NCBI GenBank assembly: GCA_036873755.1
Contig: JAVTVY010016115.1
Location: 1 to 64,000 of the forward strand
Length of the DNA: 64,000 nucleotides
Direction: 5' to 3'
Source of the DNA: Hanleya hanleyi
Taxonomy: Eukaryota > Mollusca > Polyplacophora > Lepidopleurida > Hanleyidae
Shown here: in pieces, positions 1 through 12,073 of the stretch
Layout of the letters: every line of letters begins with the position of its first letter
Numbering within the stretch: the first letter of the stretch is position 1
The notes under the pieces: model-generated
The model's input: only the letters and a program-made list of their open reading frames with translations
The model's database searches: none
Told to the model about the DNA's origin: nothing
Translations under genes and position numbers: made by a program

Positions 1-1720
1 AAATTTGGTACACAGGTTCCCCTTGGGGTCCAGTTGTGCAAGATACCTTTTCTGGTCCGATTCGAAAATCCAACATGGCCACCAGGCAGCCATCTTGGAT
101 TTCCCCATGAAACATTGTTATCGTCATTTCTCAGGAAGTACTGCATGGATCTTTCTCAAATTTGGTACACAGGTTCCCCATGGGGTCTAGTTGTGCAAGA
201 TATCTTTTTCGGTCTGGTTCGAAAATCCAATATGGTCACTAGGCAGCCATCTTGGATTTGCCCATAAACCTTTGTTATCGTGATTTCTCAGGAACTGCTG
301 CATGGATCTTTCTCAAATTTGGTACACAGGTTCCCCTTGGGGTCTAGTTGTGCAAGATGCCTGTTTTGGTCCGATTCGAAAATCCAATATGGCCACCAGG
401 CAGCCATCTTGGATTTCCATATGAACCTTTATCCTGATTTCTCAGGAACTACTGCATGGATCTTTCTCAAATTTGGTACACAGGCTCTCCTTGAGGTCTA
501 GTTGTGCAAGATACCTTTTCTGGTCCGATTCGAAAATCCAATATGGCCACCAGGCAGCCATCTTGGATTTCCCCATGAACCTTTGTTATCGTGATTTCTC
601 AGGAAGTACTGCATGGATCTTTCTCAAATTTGGTACACAGGTTCCCCATGGGGTCTAGTTGTGCAGGATGTCTTTTTTCGGTCCGGTTCGAAATCCAATA
701 TGGTCACTGGGCAACCATCTTGGATTTCCCCATAAACCTTTGTTATCGTGATTTCTCAGGAACTGCTGCATGGATCTTTCTCAAATTTGGTACACAGGTT
801 CCTCTTGGGGTCTAGTTGTGCAAGATACCTTTTCTGGTCCGATTCGAAAATCCAATATGGCCACCAGGCAGCCATCTTTGATTTCCCCATGAAACATTGT
901 TATCGCGATTTCTCAGGAACTACTGGATGGATCTTTCTCAAATTTGGTACACAGGTTCCCCTTGGGGTCTAGTTGTGCAAGATACTTTTTCTGGTCCGAT
1001 TCGAAAATCCAATATGGCCACCAGGCAGCCATCTTGGATTTCCCCATGAACCTTTGTTATCGTGATTTCTCAGGAAGTACTGCATGGATCTTTCTCAAAT
1101 TTGGTACACAGGTTCCCCATGGGGTCTAATTGTGCAAGATACCCTTTTCAGTCCGATTCGAAAATCCAATATGACCACCAGGCGGCCATCTTGGATTTCC
1201 CCATGAACCTTTGTTATCGTGATTTCTCAGAAAGTACTGCATGGATCTTTCTCAAATTTGGCACTTGTGGTCTACTTGTGCAAGATACCTTTCCTGGTCT
1301 GATTCCAAAATCCAATATGGCCACCAGGGGGCCATCTTGGATTTCCCCATGAAACTTTGTTATTGCGATTTCTCAGGAACTAGTTCATGGATCTTTCTCA
1401 AATTTGGTACACTGGTTCCCCTTGGTGTCTAGTTGTGCGAGATACTTTTTCTGGTCCGATTCGAAAATCCAGTATGGCTACCAGGCGGCCATCTTGGATT
1501 TCTCCATGAAACTTTATCGTGATTTCTCCAGAAGTACTCCATGGATCTTTCTCAAATTTGGTACACAGGTTTCCCTTGGGGTCTAGTTGTACATTTCCAC
1601 TTGAAACATTGTTATCGTGAATTCTCAGGAAATATTTCATGGATCTTTCTGAAATTTGGTACACAGGTCCCACATGGGGCCTAGTAGTGCAAGATAACTT
1701 TCTTTGGTCCGATTCGAAAT
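1..1720. repeat. Satellite array, ~157 bp unit, about 11 copies
   Basis: The phrase AAATTTGGTACACAGGTTCC recurs near 1, 158, 315, 469 and onwards, giving a unit of about 157 bp. Copies differ by a few percent and by short indels; the last copies near 1590-1720 are more diverged. The array runs off the left edge. Short ORFs recur in every unit and are not genes. It probably lies in an intron of, or upstream of, the UCKL1 gene that follows. Confidence 0.95.
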
Positions 1721-3076
1721 CCAAGTTACGCTTCAAATTAATAGGTATTCTCGAGTTGTGACGTTGCATCACAAGAGTCGGCGGATCAAACGGTGGGTCA
1801 TATTCTATATATTGACTATAGACAATATCCATACCTTCACCTTCCATATCAAAGAGTTCAAATAATTCGGAATGAAAATGTATTTCTTCAAATTTTAAAT
1901 CAGTTTTCTTTAGTCCATGCAGTAGCAAGTGAACTGCTCCACCCTTTCGTCTGCCGGCGGGTCGGCTACATGAAAGGACGTCACTCTTGTGACTCAACGT
2001 CACAACTCGACAACTGTAGACTACTGCATGTTTCGATCCAAGGGAGATAATCAGGATTCAGGCACTTTCGAAGTTTCAACATTACTGCGCGGACCGGATC
2101 CCTTCAGTATTAAGTATTGTACCATCTTACAATTTTTTTAGCATGGTATCTTAAAAGAGATATCTCAAACTAGCCCAGTAAACAGAACAGGATTAGCATT
2201 CGTTCCTAATTATAAAATCTTAAGTATGTTTCATAGCTCATGCCAAAGTGTCAAAGAGATTGGTCCTGAGCTCGCTTCCAGTACCCAATGATGACACCTG
2301 CAAAAAAATAAATAAAAAAAAATACTACAAAACAAAGGCGAAGGATCCTTCGTACATGTACATTCACTTTCAGACTAACTTTGCTCATTTGCTCATTATA
2401 ACAACCGACATAAGTACAGTTTCTAGAAATCTTGAAATTCCTGAAACTTAGATTATATCTTGATGTTTTTCAGTGTCCCTTTTCCGATATTTTTCGCTCA
2501 GATTCGAAATTCTGTAAACAAAATTACAAATCAATCGTTTGTTCTTATTAACAATGGACAAAAAGATCCTCTAGTCATTAGCTTAGAATTGTCGGACAAT
2601 GGTGGGCGCCAAGATCCTTCAGGATCTCTCGTTTGAAAACAAATGTCAGTCAAACTTTTGAAAAGTGCTTTTGAAGATGGTATCTCAAGCCCGACCGATT
2701 TCAGAAATGAAATCCGCATCGCTTATCTGCCCCTGTTAGATGCCGGTTTGTGACATTACATCAGACCACCTGGGTGGTCGTCAATACTTGTAACGTTCAG
2801 TCTCCAGGCGGCTGGTCTGACATGACGTCACAATCACGGAAAGATAAACGATGACATTTTGCAAATATGAATTCCGCTGAGATAGGGGTATCGACTTTTA
2901 AAAAGATTCTAAAAGATAATTCAAATTCAAGTGAAGTAGATATACTGATATTTCTATCATTATTCAACCTATATTAAATGTAAAATGGAGAATATAAAAA
3001 CCTTTGCATTTCCCCGTCAAACATTCTTCAGACTTGTATTTGTGATTCAGCCATGTTCATTGCATCTTATTTTCAG
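1721..3076. other. No gene seen; probable UCKL1 intron
   Basis: AT-rich non-coding sequence between the satellite and the first recognisable UCKL1 exon. A 201-codon minus-strand frame at 1398-2003 begins here but runs into the satellite and has no recognisable domain, so I do not call it. A polypyrimidine stretch ending TTTTCAG at 3071-3076 is the splice acceptor of the next exon. Confidence 0.6.
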
Positions 3077-3266
3077 CTCATGGATACGAAGATTTTTGTT
3101 GACACTGACTCAGATATACGACTGGCAAGGCGACTTAAACGAGATATCACTCAGCGAAATCGTGAACTAGAAGGTGTATTAAAACAGTACCAGACGTTCG
3201 TCAAACCTGCCTTTGAACACTACATTGCTCCGACCATGTGCCATGCCGACCTTATTGTACCCAGAG
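3077..3266 (+). CDS. UCKL1: UCKL1 exon: end of uridine kinase domain
   Basis: Uridine-cytidine kinase-like 1 joins an N-terminal uridine/cytidine kinase-type domain to a C-terminal UPRT-like domain. This exon reads in frame from CTC ATG GAT (acceptor TTTTCAG) to AGA G (donor GTTTGA at 3267). It encodes the family segment [16 protein letters not shown], ending ADLIVPRG, from the end of the kinase domain. Exons for the P-loop and the N-terminus are not visible and must lie left of the window. The exon ends in phase 1, matching the next one. Confidence 0.9.
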
Positions 3267-3805
3267 GTTTGATCTTTACCTTTATGATTTGAATTGTCTT
3301 GATGTCCAGTAGAGGTTTCGAAATTGCCATGGTATTGACTCATTATATACCTGCTTTAAGACTTCAGGGAGACAGAATTACTGTTGGATGCATTCCACAC
3401 ATAAAGCCTAACCGGCTATATTATCTGAAAGTGTCAGCTGTTGCTATATAATGATACAACTTTCAAGAGTTCAGATTGTCTTTGTTCGATCATAACCTTA
3501 TTTCGTCTAATTTTCAAACAGCAATTTTAGACTTAGAAGCATAGAAAATCCAGCCTTATATCATCTGAGGCTAAATACTGTGGCATGTATATGTTATTTA
3601 TCCCATGATTAGAAAAGATAGCTAGTGAAATTTGTAGAATGTTTGCAGAATTAAGTTTTGCCATCTGAATAATAGAAGAAATACGGCAACGTGATAAATA
3701 ACCATTGCTTGCATAATGTTTACTCACTATCTGTAAGCTACTTTTTGAGAGCATGACTTGCTTTATTATAACTATCACCCTGTTATTACCTTGTTAAACT
3801 TGTAG

Positions 3806-3867
3806 GTGGTGAGAATGAAATTGCCCTCAGTGTTATTGTCATGCACATCCACACCCAACTCCAGAAT
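3806..3867 (+). CDS. UCKL1: UCKL1 exon
   Basis: This 62 nt exon follows acceptor TTGTAG and ends at donor GTGAGT. It completes the glycine codon of the previous exon and encodes a segment matching the helix after VPRG in UCKL1 (…IALSVIVMHIHTQLQN). It ends in phase 0, compatible with the exon at 4875. Confidence 0.85.
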
Positions 3868-3915
3868 GTGAGTAGTCTCCCCTTTCCTGTTAAGTCAATA
3901 GGCAAGTTGCCAACT

Positions 3916-3995
3916 ATTGCACAGTCACATACATGTATTGTCACAGGCAGCCATCTGTGGCTGTCTGTGACAATACATGTATGTGACTGTGCAAT
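3916..3995. repeat. Long hairpin, 37 bp stem, 6 nt loop
   Basis: Arm 3916-3952 is the reverse complement of 3959-3995 with one mismatch; the loop is ATCTGT. The distal 17 bases of the right arm (GTATGTGACTGTGCAAT) are repeated immediately downstream. It lies in a UCKL1 intron. It looks like a small foldback element or a recent inverted duplication. Confidence 0.9.
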
Positions 3996-4040
3996 GTATG
4001 TGACTGTGCAATAATAAAATATTGATGACTGTAACAATAC

Positions 4041-4275
4041 TAAGGGGGGGGGGGAATGGAACTTGGCTTTATGTCACACCTGTTTGTGTCACTCATACGG
4101 TGACAGTCATTTTGGTTGGTGGAGGAAGCCGGAGTACCCGCAGACAACCACTGCCCGTCGGCAAGTAACTGACAAATTTCCACACATGGACCAGCTGGGC
4201 TCGAACCCATGCTGGTTCAGCGGTGTGAGGCTAGCAGTCATCAGGGAAGCGCCTTAGACCACTCGGCCATCGCAG
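4041..4275 (-). mobile_element. tRNA-derived SINE, copy 1
   Basis: Read on the minus strand, the head is GCGATGGCCGAGTGGTCTAAG (A box, tRNA-Leu/Ser-like), followed by a GGTTCGAGCCC-type B box. A body shared with 7127-7370 follows, with a tail ending in a C-run (G-run on the plus strand). It sits in a UCKL1 intron. It is a retroposon and not a tRNA gene: there is no foldable 3' half or acceptor stem. Confidence 0.85.
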
Positions 4276-4489
4276 TACTAGGGTCCACTCTGGGAATGTT
4301 AAAATGAAGAGGTAGTACGCAATATTTCCGCTGACCGTGAACTTTGCTGTGTGGAGGTGGATGCTTGTCAGCTCTCATTGTTCAGACAGGGGAGGTCTTG
4401 TGCATGTGTGAAACCTCATCCTGTATTGACTAGTATGATAATCCCTGTTGTTCAATCTCCCTATCTTTATTCAATTCAATTCAGTGGCT

Positions 4490-4740
4490 GTTCTAATAAT
4501 TTTATCATCCTTTAAAATCATGAAATAACGAAGAAATGATGGATTATCTGCGTGATTTTGAATCAATTCATCAACTACATTCTTAATAAATTTGATCACC
4601 CTTTAAATCATTAAATAATGAGGATGGATTATATGCGAGATTTACAACCATTTTGTCAACTTCCTATTCTAATAAATTTGATCACCTCCAGATTTTATAG
4701 TGAGAAATTTCACTTCCTGTGATTGAATTAAAGGGATTAC
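4490..4740. repeat. AT-rich dispersed repeat, copy 1
   Basis: Contains tandem versions of a unit around 'AATTTGATCACC…AAATCATTAAATAATGA…GGATTATCTGC'. Related copies occur at about 7760-7930 and 21640-21720, so it is a dispersed low-copy element, probably a MITE fragment. Confidence 0.6.
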
Positions 4741-4874
4741 CATACCTTGATTTGACTGTTTTGGACCAGTCAATGGAATACCTTTATGTGTACTTGCCTA
4801 AATATAGATAATGCTTATATCATTTATATCTTTCCACAGTGACATGGATAGTGTACGTATTTGTTTAATTGTAG

Positions 4875-4990
4875 CGAGGGTTCAAGCTGCGATCCAAACT
4901 GGCCTCCTCCCACAATGGTTTACCCATGCCTGACACGTTATTTGTATTAGAGAACACCAAACAGGTTCAGGGACTTCATACCTTGATCAG
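4875..4990 (+). CDS. UCKL1: UCKL1 exon: linker into UPRT domain
   Basis: Acceptor TTGTAG, donor GTGAGC. The frame starts CGA GGG TTC AAG and encodes a linker with LASSHNGLPMPDT and QVQGLHTLIR, matching the UCKL1 segment where the UPRT-like domain begins. It enters in phase 0 and leaves in phase 2, matching the exon at 5482. Confidence 0.85.
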
Positions 4991-5481
4991 GTGAGCGCTA
5001 TCAAGGGGAGGCAAACCTCTTCCCATCATCTTCACATAGATTTCCTCGATCTAGCCGCTGCAAATCCTAATATTCTCTAGGCCATGTGGAAGACTTAATT
5101 TTTATTTCAATGTTAAATTCCTGTGAATTGCTATGTATTTGACAATAGTGTGAAATTATCCAAAGACCTGATCATGTTCAAGTTATTCCAGCACAAATTT
5201 ATTAATAAAGTGTCATTAGCAGTCCCTTGTATCAATTTTTGCTGTCTGGATCTGGGAAAAAGTAAGGGAATATTGATACATATACTTCAAAAGAATTGAA
5301 GCCTTACCAGTCATATACTTCACACGACTAGATTTCACCTGCTCTAACTGCAGTATTTTGTTCATTTATGATAGATATTGATGTAATTATGTGATTGTGA
5401 TGTCCTAGACTGGAACTTCTGTTAGAATCAAAAGGCAAGGCTGTTCACATCTATAACAACATTTGTTTATCTCTGATTCAG

Positions 5482-5575
5482 GAATAAATGCACATCGAGG
5501 GACGAGTTTGTGTTCTACTCCAAGAGATTGATGAGACTATTGATAGAACTGGCTCTATCCATGCTACCTCACAAG
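5482..5575 (+). CDS. UCKL1: UCKL1 exon: UPRT domain, first helix
   Basis: Acceptor ATTCAG, donor GTCTGT. It encodes [20 protein letters not shown], the signature helix at the start of the UPRT-like domain in UCKL1. Reading through the donor gives an unrelated frame that stops at 5639-5641, so splicing to 6288 is required. Confidence 0.88.
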
Positions 5576-5892
5576 GTCTGTGTGCTGACACAGGGTGGAG
5601 CATCTTCATACACATGTCCAATTCTCCATTCACATTTTGAATAAGCCTTTAATCAGCTCACCATTAATAGACATAAATGTCACTGATCTCAAATTCATTT
5701 TAATTCCAAAGTCTGCCATATGGTTATTGATTTTTTGTCCTTCGTATCTAGCCATGCCTACCTCCATATCAGGAGGACTAACGTAACTACTGAGACAGTA
5801 TGTCACCCTACACATCCTGGATACATGTATGTTTTCATTAGCTCGTATTCAGTGGAGCAGTACTATATTCTTGTTTTGTTTTGTCATTCATC

Positions 5893-6203
5893 AGGTTAAA
5901 GAGAACTACCTCTCTAAAATGGAGGTAAAAAAGGTTGTATTCAAATAACTTTGATTTATTCATCATAACATGATTATATATTGTTACATGTACGAGTCGT
6001 AACTGATTGGCCAATGAAAGTGTGCAGTCTAATTTTTAATACAGAGAACAAAGCATGTTAGATAGAGGACAATTTGACTTTAATACCATCTGATACAGGT
6101 CGCCTATGATGGTTGTCTCTTAGTTACATGTATATTCATGAATTTATTGAGCAAAAAACAACCTTTTTTACCTCCATTTTAGAGAGGTAGTTGTCTTTAA
6201 CCT
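5893..6203. mobile_element. MITE, ~310 bp with ~47 bp terminal inverted repeats
   Basis: The left end AGGTTAAAGAGAACTACCTC and following bases (to about 5945) are the reverse complement of 6155-6203, which ends GAGGTAGTTGTCTTTAACCT. There is no coding capacity. It lies in a UCKL1 intron. Confidence 0.8.
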
Positions 6204-6287
6204 GTTCATCATTGATGAATTATTGATAGTTACAGCAGTATTCTCTTGTGCTCTCTCAATGGTGTACTGCTCATTCATCTACTGTAG

Positions 6288-6350
6288 ACTGTGACAGTGG
6301 ACACACCTCAGGGGGTTCCTTATGAAGGAAGGCGACTGGATGCCAAAAAG
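6288..6350 (+). CDS. UCKL1: UCKL1 exon
   Basis: A 63 nt exon between acceptor CTGTAG and donor GTGGGA. It encodes 21 residues including VDTPQGVPYEGRRL, matching the 'QTPQG…Y.GK' segment of UCKL1. Phases 0 to 0 fit both neighbours. Confidence 0.8.
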
Positions 6351-8516
6351 GTGGGATAAATTACTCATAATTGATAAAAAAAAAGTGTGGGGAAAGATTT
6401 GTTTTGAGCAGCTTGTGGATGCCCTTAATAGATAAATGTGCACATACGATAAACCAGGAACCAGATGTTCTCCTGTGAAATTGACCAGGCCAGTATACAT
6501 ACATCAGTGACAGCTGTGCCATATAAGCACAGTAAATCTTGAATAAATATCAATAAAGTCTTTCATAACAGATTTGTAAAATCATTGTTACACAACAGAC
6601 TGCTCCGGTCAAGCTTCAGGTCATTAGAAAGGAACAGTTAATATTCCAGACTATTAGTTTTAGCAGGAGGTTGCCCACGGGTGGAAAGGTTTAGGAGGGG
6701 ATGGGAGTTGGGAATACAAGGCAATAGGTAACGATATCCTCATGGGAATAAGATGAAGTCTTGTGGCATTGGTATGGTATTCAGTGGGTCTGCTACGTCT
6801 CGATTAAATTGATATATTAAATTTTCAAATTCAGTTTTCTAAACAGTTTTCCACATCAAATTATTAAGTCAACTTTCCAGATAAACATTTCAGATCATTT
6901 ATTTTTCCTGATTAACTTTCACAATGAGATCTCGTGTTGATTTTTCTACTAAAATTATCCAATTAAGTTTTCTGATCAAGTTTTGAAATTAAGTTTTGAG
7001 ACGGGGTTTTATGGAACTTTAGTTTACTCCATGGTCCAAAGGAAGGGTTTAGCAAGCGAGGTCAACCTGGGGTATCAAGAATATAAACCTTATTCTGGTG
7101 TACAGTCAAACCTGAGACCACTTGTTAAGGTGGCCGGGTGGACTAAGGCTCTTCACCGGTGACCGCTAGCCTCACACTCGCTGAACTGGAACGGTTTCGA
7201 GCCCAGCTGGTCCATGTGTGGAAGTTTGTCAGTTACTTGCCCCCCCGACGGGCAGTGGTTCTCTCCGGGTACTCCGGCTTCCTCCACCAACCAAACTTAA
7301 TTTCACCATATGAGTGAAACAAACATTGAGTGTGACATTAAGCCAAATCTCCCCCCCCCCCTCCCCACCTCGCAAACACACACACAGAAAAAGTGATCTC
7401 TTAAGGCAGGTGGTGTTTAATAAGGGTAATTTTTCATGGAAAACTGATTGTGGACTTTTATACTGTGGCCTTTCTAAGCCAGGTGGTCGCCATAGTCCTT
7501 CCCGGAAAGATATCTCCCCTTGAATAGCTGCTGTACGTTCTTTAAGGTTGGAGATTTTTCCCAGCATGTGCAATTATTTTTAAGAATATATTAATAAACT
7601 CTTCCACAATATTTATTTGAAGAACTATTCTGTTTACATTTTCAACATGAACATATGATCTTGTATACTTGTGTACGATAATCTCTTTAATTAATAATTC
7701 AACCCCCCTATCAAAATTCAGTCGCCCACAATTTTGGAGACAAAATTCAATCGGCTGTTCTGATAAATTTGATCTCACTCTAAAATCATTGAAATAATAA
7801 AGAAGTAATGGATTATCTGCATGGATTTGGACCATATTGTCAACTACTTGTTCTAATAAAATTGATCACCCCCAGATTTTATGGTGGGAAATTTCACTTC
7901 CGTGATTGTATTATTAGAGTGATTACCAAATTACAAGATAAATTCTCCAGAAAGGTAGGATATGTAATTGCTAAACATTATAAACCTGAACCCTATGACA
8001 TATTATACCTCTTTCAATCACGTGATAAATTATGCAATCATCCATATGCATGACAGGTGATCAATTATTCAGAAATCTATGGCAGCATCGCTTATGTAAT
8101 ACGAAACTAATTGAATTATCAACACACAGTACACATGCCACATGGCATGAAGTCCTATATGTAAATCCGATACACCAAATTAAAACTTGCTCTTCTGACT
8201 GTGCCAGTGCAGGGACCTCGCGCTGGCAATTAAGTTGATGTCACGTTATACGAGAGAGGTGACAGGATAATTGAATTGTATAACGATCCCCTCTAGCCAT
8301 TTAATTGTCATGGATGTTGGGGGCCTGCCATGCATCAAGGGATAGAAGTGGGGTTTAATTATCATGGATGTAGGGGCCTATGTCATCAGATTTCAGGACA
8401 ATTGCCTTCGGTACTTACTGGAAGTACGAACACTCCCCTAGTGAAACAAGGAGATCCAAAATATTCCTGAATTACGCTATATAAAAGCAGAGATAAAAGC
8501 AGGTGTGTATTTGTAG
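6351..8516. other. Intron with a SINE and an AT-rich repeat
   Basis: UCKL1 intron. It contains the SINE at 7127-7370 and an AT-rich repeat copy at about 7760-7930. The remaining ORFs are short and lack recognisable motifs. Confidence 0.7.
7127..7370 (+). mobile_element. tRNA-derived SINE, copy 2
   Basis: Plus-strand counterpart of 4041-4275. It has the head AAGGTGGCCGGGTGGACTAAG, a B box GTTTCGAGCCC, the shared body (TGGTCCATGTGTGGAAG…, CTCCGGGTACTCCGGCTTCC) and a tail ending in a C-run. The two copies lie in opposite orientations in the same gene. Confidence 0.85.
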
Positions 8517-8639
8517 GTTTGTGGTGTCTCTATATTACGAGCTGGAGAGACGATGGAGCCTGCCTTGTGTGAAGTGATGAAGGATATCAGGCTAGGGAAA
8601 ATCCTTATACAGACCAACTTGGACACGGGTGAACCAGAA
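8517..8639 (+). CDS. UCKL1: UCKL1 exon: UPRT uracil-binding segment
   Basis: Acceptor TTGTAG, donor GTGAGT. It encodes 41 residues containing [16 protein letters not shown] and KILIQTN, the conserved 'ILRAGE.M' motif of the UPRT superfamily. Phases 0/0. Confidence 0.92.
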
Positions 8640-9218
8640 GTGAGTTGAATCATGCATCACTTGAGTGATTGAAAATAAATAATTGTACTGAATACTAAAC
8701 GATATGTGATGATATCTTGGTTCATAATATTGCCCGAGCTATATAATATTAGCGAAGATGGAATACATTTTCTCCCGAGTTGAAACACATATTGACCAAG
8801 TTGAAACCTGTATTAGCCCAGTTGAAAGCCATATTGGTTAAGTTGGAAGTCCTGTTGACTGATGTCATCCGGTGCTTGTAGAAGAATCATTCCATTAATT
8901 TTCTTTAGACTTTCCTTTCCAGACAAAGTATGTCTGCCAGGAAAGAAATTTCTTGCCTAGTTAGAAAGAGCACAGCAGGTGGTCATAAAAGTGAAGTAGA
9001 GTAGAAATCCCTCGATTTGTAGCATGCAACTAATCACATGTAATATGACCTGTTTTATTCCATATGACTTGTAGCATGTGACTAAAAGCACAGGGAAATA
9101 ATAATAAATTTGGATTGCTGTAATGTACACGTATTGCGAGGCTAGTCTTAGATTCTGGTAAAATAGATGTAGTAATTGATCTGACGTACCAACTTGTTGT
9201 TATGGATTGTACCTTCAG

Positions 9219-9384
9219 CTCCATTACATCAAACTACCCAAGGACATCAAGGAACATCATATCATGTTGACAGATGCCACAGTGGCGACAGGAGCAGCGG
9301 CCATGATGGCGATCCGAGTCCTTCTTGACCACGACGTGCCCGAGGAGAACATTACCTTACTCAGTCTACTCATGGCCCAGTCTG
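9219..9384 (+). CDS. UCKL1: UCKL1 exon: UPRT PRPP-binding loop
   Basis: Acceptor CTTCAG, donor GTCAGT. It encodes [10 protein letters not shown], then [17 protein letters not shown], which is the PRPP-binding loop (canonical 'D..…ATG'), then [20 protein letters not shown]. It ends in phase 1. The last 46 nt and the donor form the first unit of the minisatellite that follows, so the true donor is one of about eight near-identical GTCAGT sites; the first gives the expected join to 11084. Confidence 0.92.
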
Positions 9385-9883
9385 GTCAGTATGAATAATC
9401 CCCGAGGAGAACATTACCTTACTCAGTCTACTCATGGCCCAGTCTGGTCAGTATGAATAATCCCAGAGGAGAACATTACCTTACTCAGTCTACTCATGGC
9501 CCAGTCTGGTCAGTATGAATAATCCCCGAGGAGAACATTACCTTACTCAGTCTACTCATGGCCCAGTCTGGTCAGTATGAATAATCCCAGAGAACATTAC
9601 CTTACTCCGTCTACTCATGGCCCAGTCTGGTCAGTATGAATAATCCCCGAGGAGAACATTACCTTACTCAGTCTACTCATGGCCCAGTCTGGTCAGTATG
9701 AATAATCCCCGAGGAGAACATTACCTTACTCAGTCTACTCATGGCCCAGTCTGGTCAGTATGAATAATCCCCGAGGAGAACATTACCTTACTCGTCTACT
9801 CATGGCCCAGTCTGGTCAGTATGAATAATCCCCAGAGAGAACATCCACGGTCAGTATGAATAATCCCCAGAGAGAACATCCAC
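9339..9883 (+). repeat. 62 bp minisatellite spanning an exon-intron boundary
   Basis: The unit CCCGAGGAGAACATTACC…CAGTCTGGTCAGTATGAATAAT is repeated about 8-9 times with small changes. It consists of the last 46 nt of the UCKL1 exon plus the splice donor and 16 intronic bases. Later units keep the exon-like sequence and donor; the last two are truncated. Confidence 0.95.
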
Positions 9884-11083
9884 TAAATCATATTCTTTCT
9901 GGAAGCTTTGGTAATGCAGGCAATACAATCAACTGGGGTGACTTTGATCACTTTTCAGAGTTTTTTATTTTTATTTTTTATTTCTGAAATAAGTGGAGAG
10001 GAAAAGTCTGATTTTAATATTGCAAGATCTCACCTGGAGGTAGATCCTCCACCACCACAATATGCTTTAATGGGGTTGTGCCACGCTTTGAGCACATCCT
10101 ATACATAGGGCTGAAAAAAAACCAAGATCGAAAGTTAAAGTGACTCCCCGGTATCCAAACTAACCATTTGTGCAAGTTGCAGAGCAGGCAAATATGCACA
10201 TCATTGCTTTGTCAGTTCTGAATGTCTTGTTCCCTAACATCCTAATGCGAAGTCAGAATCACAGTGAGAACTTGTGTGATGTCACTTTAGGTCTACCTGA
10301 AAACAAATGATAAATCCCTTAATCAAACGTTTCCTTGCATTATTATATCAAAAAGTCGCTCATGACCTCCCAGATTTTATTCTATATTGTAGAGCTATAC
10401 CGAATTTGGAATGTACACACAGAGTATGATGAAAATAACATGGATTTTAGGCATTCAAATAGCATTTGATGGATAGTATTAGTGAAAATTAGCAAAACAG
10501 TCTAATCATTGCAATGTGAAAATATTCAACAGTTGTGTGGGACTCCTCAATTTTTATTCGATATTTGGAATCTGAAAAAAATGACATGGATTTTAGTTAA
10601 CACTTGGGAGCCACCTTAATATCACTATGACCCAAAAATCAGGAAATCATTGATAATATTAGTTTGTTCTATAACTTTGCATTGTGATCAAATTTCTGGT
10701 ATACCTCCGTGTTTAATATGGCAAACAAGAACCTATTGATTTTGAGGTCTCTGTTAACTTCTGTTTGTGCAATATCTCCAGGACGTGGGTTATGATTTGG
10801 AACTGTCTGATTATCTCCCCTTTGACCACTGTCAACCTGTGGGGCAGATCTAATCTAACAACATTGACTTGGCATGATCATTGTTTTTACCTCCACCCCG
10901 ACCCTGTACATAAAACTTCCACGTAGATTGCATATGAATTTTGTTTTCACATCTTGACCCTATCCCCACTGAAAAGATATGTTCATAACTCTATTATGCT
11001 TGCGTTCAGTTTTGTTATATTGACCCGATGATGTAGTTCATTTATGCAATTTCCTGATCTCCATCAATTTCTGATTAACCTAG
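9884..11083. other. Intron, no gene seen
   Basis: UCKL1 intron of about 1.7 kb in total including the minisatellite. It is AT-rich, with no ORF that shows a domain. Confidence 0.6.
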
Positions 11084-11182
11084 GTGTCCACACTATAGCC
11101 TATGCGTTTCCCAAGGTGACAATTGTGACAACAGCAGTAGATAAGGAGGTCAATGATAAATTCCATATTGTTCCAGGAATTG
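11084..11182 (+). CDS. UCKL1: UCKL1 exon: UPRT C-terminal motif
   Basis: Acceptor ACCTAG, donor GTGAGT. It encodes VHTIAYAFPKVTIVTTAVDK and ends with …FHIVPGIG, the conserved 'TTAVD' and 'PGIG' motifs near the UPRT C-terminus. Phase 1/1. Confidence 0.92.
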
Positions 11183-11687
11183 GTGAGTATTTCTGCGGCA
11201 ATGCAGTCTTTTTATCTCTTCTCATAAAACTTGCTCATTTTTTTCTATTAGATTTAGTAGATTTTCAATTCCTTTTCTTGACTTTATACAGAATGAACTT
11301 CCAAATCTGGTGATCAAAATTCTGGCATCTTGATCACACCTAACGTCAGTATATTATTACCCGTTGCCAGGACGTTCTCTGTAAGATATCCCTACTTCCA
11401 GGGAATCATAAAACTACATCGCATTCTGACAAAAGATGGCGGGCTGATAATGATGAGCTGCTGCCAAATATCGGCCTGACACCTGACCTTTGACACAGAT
11501 ATGTGATGTCAGCTTTGTGATGTGCTCTGGTCATGATTATGTGATTTCATTGGCAGACGACAAGAAGAAAAGAGCAGACACAAAATAATTTGCCAGTAAA
11601 GAGAGCTTGCATTAACATTCACAGTTGTGTGAACTTAATGAACATTTTTGGAAATAATAGTAATATTAAATATGGTTTTGTCGGGAA

Positions 11688-11804
11688 GTTATACTTTTTT
11701 TATCGACCTCCATCAATAATTAGCAACCTGCCATAGTCCCTTTGGCTGCTAATGACTAGGTTGGGATGCTAATTATTGATGTCGGGCCAATAAAAAAGTA
11801 TAAC
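11688..11804. mobile_element. Short MITE, 117 bp palindromic
   Basis: Starts GTTATACTTTTTTT and ends AAAAAAGTATAAC, with complementary inner segments (CATCAATAATTAGCA and TGCTAATTATTGATG). Terminal inverted repeats are about 45 bp with mismatches. It lies in a UCKL1 intron. Confidence 0.75.
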
Positions 11805-12073
11805 GCCCTAAAAAATCATGTTATTGTTATATTATCTTGCCCATAGGTTCTTCTCTAGTGATTCTGTTTTAAATTGAAAGTAGTATTTTGTCCAAAAAAT
11901 ATTACTGATATTCACCTATTTTGTGTATTTAGTGAAAACTGTGATCATATCTTGGGTGGGTCCTGGGTGTGATAAAGTGGGTGTAATGGCGATGTGTGTA
12001 TATTCTTCAGCCATTCAGTATTGTATTCTTGATCAGCCAATAATCTAGATTTCTATGTCTCTCATCCCTCCAG

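Noticed and set aside
1..1600. Nine overlapping ORFs of 60-96 codons on the plus strand
   Set aside because: They are the same satellite unit read repeatedly; no domain and no start context.
1398..2003. 201-codon minus-strand ORF
   Set aside because: About half of it is satellite sequence on the opposite strand and the rest shows no motif.
4200..4275. tRNA-Leu gene
   Set aside because: Only A and B box regions are tRNA-like; no acceptor stem, and a second copy with the same non-tRNA body shows it is a SINE.
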